The translations under genes and the position numbers were made by a program. From Methylomarinum sp. (GTDB taxonomy: Bacteria; Pseudomonadota; Gammaproteobacteria; Methylococcales; Methylomonadaceae), in NCBI GenBank assembly GCA_013139755.1, contig WTAG01000610.1:1-11964 (forward strand): a DNA stretch of 11,964 nucleotides, written 5' to 3'. The first letter of the stretch is position 1; every line of letters starts with the position of its first letter. Below the pieces are notes generated by a model. The model saw only the letters and a program-made list of their open reading frames with translations. It did not search any database and was not told the DNA's origin. This document shows, piece after piece, positions 7,974 to 11,964 of this stretch.

Positions 7974-8873
7974 TTATTTGCAAAGTAAAAATTCAAGTAA
8001 TGCTTTTTGTGCATGTAAGCGATTTTCTGCTGCATCAAAGATAACACTTTGTGAGCCATCAATAACATCTGCGGCAACTTCTTCCCCTCTATGTGCGGGA
8101 AGGCAATGCATAAATAAAGCATCTTTATTTGCAGTGCTCATTGTAGCACTTGTTACTTGATAGTTTTTAAAAGCAACTTCGCGTTTTTTTTGTTCTTCTT
8201 CTTGTCCCATGCTAGCCCATACATCGGTAACAATGAGGTCCGAGTTGTCTGAGGCTTCTTCAGTGGTATTAAAAAAAGCAATGCGATCCCCCGCAGCATC
8301 AACAATTGACTGGTCTGGTAGGTAGCCTTCAGGACAAGCAATGTTAAGTTTGAAATCAAGCACTCGCGCAGCATTTATATAGGAATGGCACATATTATTA
8401 CCATCTCCAATCCAGGTCACTGTTTTGCCAGCAATATCACCTCGATGCTCAAAATAGGCTTGCATATCAGCTAATAACTGGCAGGGGTGTAATAATTCAG
8501 TTAATCCATTAATGACAGGGACACTTGAGTGTTGTGCAAAAGCGGTTACTGTCTCATGGGAGTATGTTCTTAGCATAATGCCATCAACCATGCTGGAGAT
8601 AACTTTTGCGCTATCTTCTATAGGTTCGCCGCGGCCTAACTGAGTATCTCTGGGTGATAAAAATAGTGCAGAACCACCAAAGTGAGCCATACCTGCTTCA
8701 AAGGAGATACGAGTGCGTGTTGATGATTTCTCAAAAATCATTGCCAGAACCCGTCCTTTTAAGGGTTGATATTCTGGGTCTCTATTGTTTTTTAAGTCAA
8801 TAGCACGATTAATTAAATGACGAAACTCATCGCTAGATAGATCTAGCAGGCTAATAAAATGTCTTGGTTGCAT
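7974..8873 (-). CDS. argF: Ornithine carbamoyltransferase
   Basis: It joins carbamoyl phosphate and ornithine to give citrulline in arginine synthesis. The 299-residue length is typical of an anabolic OTCase. Carbamoyl-phosphate binding is shown by FEKSSTRTR (47-55) and HPCQ (129-132). Ornithine-loop residues lie at DVWASMG (217-223), and the catalytic cysteine is in [11 protein letters not shown] (C257). The anabolic form is favoured by its place 12 nt downstream of argD and by the absence of deiminase-pathway genes. The ATG at 8873 gives an N-terminus ([12 protein letters not shown]) that matches the family. Translation is probably coupled with argD. Confidence 0.96.
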   Translation of the reverse strand: MQPRHFISLLDLSSDEFRHLINRAIDLKNNRDPEYQPLKGRVLAMIFEKSSTRTRISFEAGMAHFGGSALFLSPRDTQLGRGEPIEDSAKVISSMVDGIMLRTYSHETVTAFAQHSSVPVINGLTELLHPCQLLADMQAYFEHRGDIAGKTVTWIGDGNNMCHSYINAARVLDFKLNIACPEGYLPDQSIVDAAGDRIAFFNTTEEASDNSDLIVTDVWASMGQEEEQKKREVAFKNYQVTSATMSTANKDALFMHCLPAHRGEEVAADVIDGSQSVIFDAAENRLHAQKALLEFLLCK

Positions 8874-8885
8874 GATTCTTTACAG

Positions 8886-10058
8886 CTATTGGGTAAATTC
8901 TTGAATAAGCACTGATAATTTATCAGTGAGCAATTCAATTTCTTCTGAATTTATTATTAAAGGGGGTAATAAACGTATTGTTTTGTCAGCTGTTACGTTT
9001 ATAAGCAAATTATTTTCTTGTGCCATTGTAATCAGTTGGGCGCATGGTTTAGATAGATCGATACCAATCATCAAACCTTTATTTCTAACATTAAGAACTG
9101 CTGGGTTGTTATTGATTTTGTTGATTAAACTGGTACATAACTGGCGACCTTTCGCTTCAACTTGTTCGATGATGTTTTCTTCATCAAGCACCTCCAATAC
9201 AGCGAGTGCAGCACTACAAGCTAATGGGTTGCCACCAAAAGTAGAGCCGTGTTTACCTGCTGTAAGCAATAATGCGGCTTTACCACGCGCAAGACAAGCG
9301 CCAATAGGCACGCCATTACCTAAAGCTTTTGCCATAGTGCAAACATCGGGCAAAATGTCGTTGTGTTGATAGGCAAGAAACTGTCCAGTACGGCCAACCC
9401 CCGTTTGAATCTCATCCAGCATCATTAATAAATCATGTTGATCACATAATGAGCGTATCTGGTTAAGATAATTAGCCGCAGGGATATTTACACCACCTTC
9501 GCCTTGTACTGGCTCAACAAATATAGCAACAATATTGCTGTTTTGCTCTAACGCAGTTTTGATTGCGTTAATATCATTAAATGGGACGTGTAAAAAGCCC
9601 TCAACTAATGGGGCAAAGCCTTCTTGAACCTTTTTGTTGCCTGTTGCGCTTAAAGTTGCCATGGTGCGACCATGAAAACTTTTTTCCATTACCAGTACAC
9701 AGGGCTTATCAATACCTTGTTGATGACCGTATAAACGCGCAATTTTTAATGCGGCTTCATTCGCTTCGGCACCTGAGTTACTAAAAAATACGTTATCCAT
9801 ACCGCTTTTAGCGATTAGCTGATTAGCTAGTGTTTCTTGTGTGGCGATAGCGTATAAATTTGAAGTGTGTATTAGCTTTTCACTCTGTTGACAGATAGCT
9901 TGATGAACAGCAGGGTGCGCATGACCAAGGTTGCAGACAGCGATTCCTGATAACGCATCAAGATAACGGGTATTATTTTGATCCCACAGCCAAACCCCGG
10001 CACCCCGTTCAAAGGTGATAGGTAAACGTCCGTATGTAGGCATAATATGACTAGTCAT
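8886..10058 (-). CDS. argD: Acetylornithine aminotransferase
   Basis: This PLP-dependent class III aminotransferase converts N-acetylglutamate semialdehyde to N-acetylornithine with glutamate as donor. Homologues may also act as N-succinyl-diaminopimelate aminotransferase in lysine synthesis. It has 390 residues. The PLP Lys is K244 in TMAKALGNG, and D215 in LDEIQTGVGRTG binds the pyridine nitrogen. The phosphate-binding GAEANE (96-101) and STFGGNPLA (272-280) blocks are intact. The N-terminus MTSHIMPTYGRLPITFERG aligns with known ArgD starts, so the ATG at 10058 is preferred to the internal Met6. It is the first gene of the leftward arginine run, with a promoter-like sequence 53-80 nt upstream, and is followed by argF after 12 nt. 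Confidence 0.96.
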   Translation of the reverse strand: MTSHIMPTYGRLPITFERGAGVWLWDQNNTRYLDALSGIAVCNLGHAHPAVHQAICQQSEKLIHTSNLYAIATQETLANQLIAKSGMDNVFFSNSGAEANEAALKIARLYGHQQGIDKPCVLVMEKSFHGRTMATLSATGNKKVQEGFAPLVEGFLHVPFNDINAIKTALEQNSNIVAIFVEPVQGEGGVNIPAANYLNQIRSLCDQHDLLMMLDEIQTGVGRTGQFLAYQHNDILPDVCTMAKALGNGVPIGACLARGKAALLLTAGKHGSTFGGNPLACSAALAVLEVLDEENIIEQVEAKGRQLCTSLINKINNNPAVLNVRNKGLMIGIDLSKPCAQLITMAQENNLLINVTADKTIRLLPPLIINSEEIELLTDKLSVLIQEFTQ

Positions 10059-10218
10059 AATTTTATGGGTAAGTATATTGCAGAGCTAAAGATACTGCGA
10101 AAAACCGTTCATTATATCGGTAACATAAATTCAGGCAAGAAATGTTTTGATATTTGCTTTTTATATTAGCTAAAAGTTGATAAAATTACTGGGTTTTTAT
10201 TGTATTGAGAATTAAGTG
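10059..10218. promoter_or_regulatory. Divergent intergenic region between argD and grxD
   Basis: This 160-nt gap must hold promoters for both directions. The leftward one is well matched (listed separately). For grxD the rightward candidates are weak: TTGATA at 10147-10152 or TTGCTT at 10155-10160, with A/T-rich -10-like hexamers at 10171-10186, none at ideal spacing. Just before grxD, GAGA (10207-10210) is the likely ribosome site. No obvious operator palindrome or riboswitch is seen. Confidence 0.45.
10111..10138 (-). promoter_or_regulatory. Predicted sigma70-type promoter for argD-argF
   Basis: On the minus strand TTGCCT (10133-10138; 4 of 6 match to the -35 consensus) and a perfect TATAAT (10111-10116) are separated by 16 nt. 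Transcription would start near 10104, leaving a leader of about 46 nt before argD. A TGAAT half-site (10129-10133) lies between the two boxes. It resembles half of an ArgR operator, but its partner half (GTTAC) is poor. Confidence 0.6.
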
Positions 10219-10533
10219 ATGGATGTTATAGAAAGAATTAAAGATCAGTTAGGAAGCCATGATGTTGTTTTATACATGAAAGGCTCTCCTGATTTCCCTC
10301 AATGTGGCTTTTCTTCTCAAGCCGTGCAGGTATTAAAAGCATGTGATACACAATTTATGTATATTAATATTTTTGAAGACCAAGAAGTGAGAGAAGCACT
10401 TAAAGAGTATTCAAATTGGCCTACATATCCTCAACTTTATATTAAAGGTGAATTAGTTGGTGGTTGTGACATCATCCTTGATCTTCATAGCAAAGGAGAG
10501 TTAAAAGTTATGATGGACCAGGCTAAAGGCTAA
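10219..10533 (+). CDS. grxD: Monothiol glutaredoxin, Grx4/GrxD family
   Basis: The 104-residue single-domain glutaredoxin has the CGFS active site (C29-S32) and the glutathione-binding K21. The TVP-like block WPTYPQLYIKGELVGGCDI (67-85) completes the family signature. CGFS proteins bind a glutathione-ligated [2Fe-2S] cluster in a dimer or with BolA and pass clusters to client proteins in the cytosol; they are poor disulphide reductases. A GTG at 10216 lies directly before the ATG at 10219. I prefer the ATG, because GAGA lies 8 nt before it and the resulting N-terminus, MDVIERIKDQL, fits homologues. The last codons and TAA stop are part of a heptad repeat (GGCTAAA units). The gene is divergent from argD and convergent with rnt. 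Confidence 0.95.
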   Translation: MDVIERIKDQLGSHDVVLYMKGSPDFPQCGFSSQAVQVLKACDTQFMYINIFEDQEVREALKEYSNWPTYPQLYIKGELVGGCDIILDLHSKGELKVMMDQAKG

Positions 10534-10595
10534 AGGCTAAAGACTAAAGACTAAAAGAACAGAACTTATGCTCTTTTAGTCTTGTGACTTTAGTC
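10521..10595. repeat. Heptad tandem repeat with inverted copy at the grxD/rnt convergent ends
   Basis: Five 7-bp units run without a gap: GGCTAAA three times (10521-10541), then GACTAAA twice (10542-10555). The inverted form appears at 10572-10581 (TCTTTTAGTC) and 10589-10595 (TTTAGTC). The grxD stop (10531-10533) lies in the second unit. The rnt stop (10590-10592, minus strand) lies in the distal inverted unit. Both reading frames therefore end inside the repeat. Confidence 0.8.
10549..10581. terminator. Possible bidirectional terminator hairpin between grxD and rnt
   Basis: GACTAAAAGA (10549-10558) and TCTTTTAGTC (10572-10581) form a perfect 10-bp stem with a 13-nt loop between two convergent genes. 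The arms are AT-rich and no clean U-tract follows on either strand, so it is a weak match to an intrinsic terminator. Position is the main support. Confidence 0.4.
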
Positions 10596-11222
10596 TGTAG
10601 ACTGCTCTAATCCTTCTAATTCTTTCCAGCGATTTACAATCATGCAAAATAGTTTTGCTGTTTGTTCTGCATCATAAAGCGCTGAATGCGCCTTATCATT
10701 ATCCCATTCTAATTCAGCGGCCTTAGCAACCTTTGCTAATACCGTTTGTCCATATGCCAAACCGCCTAATGTCGCTGTATCAAAGCTACTAAAAGGGTGA
10801 AAAGGGCTACGCTTTATTTTTGTTCTCTCAATTGCTGCATTTAAAAAAGCAATATCAAAAGCTGGGTTATGTCCCACTAAAATAGCTCGCGTACATTCAT
10901 TACGTTTAACAGCAGTCTTTATCGGTTTAAACAGTTTTGCTAACGCTTCTTTTTCATTTATCGCCATACGAAAGGGATGATAAGGGTCTATACCAGTAAA
11001 CTTTAAAGCGGCATCATCAAGCTCAGATCCTTCAAATGGGTTGATATTACAGGCGTGAGTTTCTGTTAATTGCAACAAACCATTTTCATCAGGTTCCACA
11101 ATAACAGCGGCTATTTCCAATAAAGGGTTCTTTTTTGCATTAAAGCCTGCTGTTTCAATATCGATAATAACAGGGAGGTAACCCCTAAAGCGGTTTCCTA
11201 GGGGATGGGCACTTATTTCCAT
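10590..11222 (-). CDS. rnt: Ribonuclease T
   Basis: This DEDDh 3'-5' exonuclease trims the 3' ends of tRNA and other stable RNAs and contributes to tRNA CCA-end turnover. The 210 residues closely follow the E. coli enzyme. The catalytic acids are D21 and E23 (VIIDIETAGFNAKK), D123 (GHNPAFD) and D184, with the general base H179 in AHSALYD. The nucleic-acid-binding basic stretch around RTKIKRSPFHPF (133-144) is also typical. The N-terminus NRFRGYLPVIIDIETAGFNA supports the ATG at 11222, although no clear Shine-Dalgarno element precedes it. The C-terminus ends inside the heptad-repeat element shared with grxD. It is probably a single-gene transcript; RNase T acts as a homodimer in E. coli. Confidence 0.95.
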   Translation of the reverse strand: MEISAHPLGNRFRGYLPVIIDIETAGFNAKKNPLLEIAAVIVEPDENGLLQLTETHACNINPFEGSELDDAALKFTGIDPYHPFRMAINEKEALAKLFKPIKTAVKRNECTRAILVGHNPAFDIAFLNAAIERTKIKRSPFHPFSSFDTATLGGLAYGQTVLAKVAKAAELEWDNDKAHSALYDAEQTAKLFCMIVNRWKELEGLEQSTD

Positions 11223-11277
11223 TTGTGTTGTCGCTGCAAGATAAGGTTTATACTATGTTTGTGAGCCTTAATTCTAT

Positions 11278-11302
11278 ATCATCCAGCATGATGATTTTTT
11301 TT
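11278..11302 (+). terminator. Weak terminator-like hairpin with T8 tract
   Basis: ATCATC (11278-11283) and GATGAT (11290-11295) give a 6-bp AT-rich stem with a 6-nt loop, directly followed by a run of T ending at 11302. The shape fits an intrinsic terminator on the plus strand, but the stem is weak and no plus-strand gene ends just upstream. Confidence 0.25.
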
Positions 11303-11506
11303 AATTTCTGCGATTACTTAAATTAAGGAATCTCTGATTAAGTCTGGGCGAAGTAAATTATGTTCAGAATATTGAGTTCAAAGCTACATGGATGTAGTGA
11401 ATGGAAATAATGCAGGAGGTAGAGCTACGCCTGGCGCTGTATCGAGGCAGTGAAACAGGATAAAAAGGTTGCAAAACTTTAGCGATTCATACGCTCCAGT
11501 ACAAAG

Positions 11507-11535
11507 TTGGTTTATAGGGTTTATCTTTAAATAAT
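11507..11535 (+). promoter_or_regulatory. Candidate promoter for mlaA
   Basis: TTGGTT (11507-11512) and AATAAT (11530-11535) are spaced by 17 nt. The -10 box matches 5 of 6 consensus bases and the -35 only 3 of 6. The leader would be about 23 nt, ending with the strong ribosome site GAGGAAG at 11554-11560. Confidence 0.4.
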
Positions 11536-11564
11536 GTTTATCTCACACCATTTGAGGAAGAATA

Positions 11565-11964
11565 ATGCAAAGCAAAAAAAATAGCTTATTTGTTGGACTC
11601 CTTTTATCTGTGTTACTAAGTGGTTGTGCAACCACTCAAGAACCTAACCCTATAGATCCATGGGAAAATTGGAATAGAAAAGTACAGTATTTTAATGATG
11701 AGGTCGATGAATATGCAATGATCCCCGTTGCTAAAGCTTATCGATGGATTACTCCAGTGATTATCGATGGTGCTATTAGCCGTGTCTTTAGTAATATTGA
11801 TGATATTGGAGTCACTATTAATACTTTCTTACAAGGAAAGTTTTTACAATCAGGGCTAGATGCCTCTCGCTTTATTGTTAACTCAACAGTGGGAATTGCT
11901 GGAATTATTGATGTTGCTTCAATGATAGATCTACCTAAACACAAAGAAGACTTTGGACAAACTC
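11565..11964 (+). CDS. mlaA: MlaA (VacJ) family outer-membrane lipoprotein, 3'-truncated by the window
   Basis: The ATG at 11565 follows a strong ribosome site (GAGGAAG), and the frame is open to the window end, giving 133 complete residues. The N-terminus is a lipoprotein signal: basic MQSKKN, a hydrophobic core, then lipobox LSGC with the modified cysteine C21. Residue +2 is Ala, not Asp, so sorting to the outer membrane is expected. The mature part begins with DPWENWNRKVQYFNDEVDEY, corresponding to the conserved DPxExxNRxxxxFND signature of MlaA. The segments NTFLQGKF and GLDASRFIVNSTVGIAGIIDVAS also fit the family. MlaA removes phospholipids from the outer leaflet of the outer membrane and passes them to the MlaC/MlaFEDB retrograde transport system. 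No other mla gene is in the window. About half the protein is missing. Confidence 0.93.
   Translation, partial: MQSKKNSLFVGLLLSVLLSGCATTQEPNPIDPWENWNRKVQYFNDEVDEYAMIPVAKAYRWITPVIIDGAISRVFSNIDDIGVTINTFLQGKFLQSGLDASRFIVNSTVGIAGIIDVASMIDLPKHKEDFGQT

Larger units (their letters stand above)
11223..11564. other. Noncoding region between rnt and mlaA with several small inverted repeats
   Basis: This 342-nt gap has no supportable gene. Next to rnt it must hold that gene's promoter, but I see only a weak TATAAA-like box on the minus strand. ATCATC/GATGAT (11278-11295) followed by eight T is a weak terminator-like hairpin on the plus strand. A perfect 6-bp repeat CTACAT/ATGTAG (11384-11397) is flanked by TTCA/TGAA arms (11377-11380, 11398-11401). 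Further on is GTAG-AG-CTAC (11419-11428). The stretch 11330-11460 is less AT-rich than its flanks and looks like a decayed repeat or an RNA structure. The last 60 nt carry the mlaA promoter and ribosome site. Confidence 0.5.

Noticed and set aside
8153..8374. 73-codon minus-strand frame inside argF
   Set aside because: Out-of-frame shadow of argF; the argF motifs on both sides are intact, so no frameshift is involved.
8926..9369. 147-codon plus-strand open frame opposite argD
   Set aside because: Antisense shadow of argD with no ribosome site or recognisable protein family.
10521..10595. CRISPR-like array
   Set aside because: The units are contiguous 7-mers with no spacers and no cas genes nearby.
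11330..11350. Insertion-sequence terminus
   Set aside because: Only one possible end is seen, with no matching inverted partner, no target duplication and no transposase remnant in the window; kept only as part of a low-level finding.
11360..11410. 16-codon ORF starting at an ATG near 11360
   Set aside because: No ribosome site, very short, and overlapping the inverted repeats; nothing supports translation.
11738..11944. Minus-strand open frame at the right end
   Set aside because: It is antisense to the clear MlaA lipoprotein frame, which explains the sequence.

Overview
The window is about 12 kb of AT-rich chromosomal DNA that reads as a gammaproteobacterium. RNase T, a two-domain ArgA, a CGFS monothiol glutaredoxin, an MlaA/VacJ lipoprotein and a YgiM-type SH3/anchor protein all point there. 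The low GC, the very large kinase/ATPase/histidine-kinase type protein and the overall gene set suggest a methanotroph-like (Methylococcales-type) lineage, but that placement is an inference. There are no tRNA or rRNA genes, no CRISPR array and no intact mobile element. One REP-type palindrome and two heptad-repeat hairpins are present.

Layout. (1) 1-3328, plus strand: the 3' part of a huge sensor histidine kinase (open at the window start) and an overlapping single-domain response regulator, which form a two-component pair. (2) 3325-10058, minus strand: a run transcribed leftwards in the order argD, argF, an SH3-domain membrane protein, ilvD, argA, cpdA. A good sigma70-like promoter lies upstream of argD. 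argD, argF and argA belong to arginine synthesis (acetylornithine aminotransferase, ornithine carbamoyltransferase, N-acetylglutamate synthase). ilvD belongs to branched-chain amino acid synthesis. cpdA is a predicted cyclic-nucleotide phosphodiesterase only 2 nt from argA. A REP-like palindrome sits between ilvD and argA, and a heptad-repeat hairpin between the SH3 gene and ilvD. (3) 10219-11222: divergent grxD (plus), then rnt (minus), convergent with grxD across a second heptad-repeat hairpin that contains both stop codons. (4) 11223-11564: noncoding, with several small inverted repeats. (5) 11565-end, plus strand: the start of mlaA, cut by the window end.

The genes are mostly housekeeping metabolism. 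I found no convincing undescribed system. The points most worth a second look are the intergenic repeat hairpins, the REP palindrome directly against the argA start, and the mixed composition of the arginine cluster.
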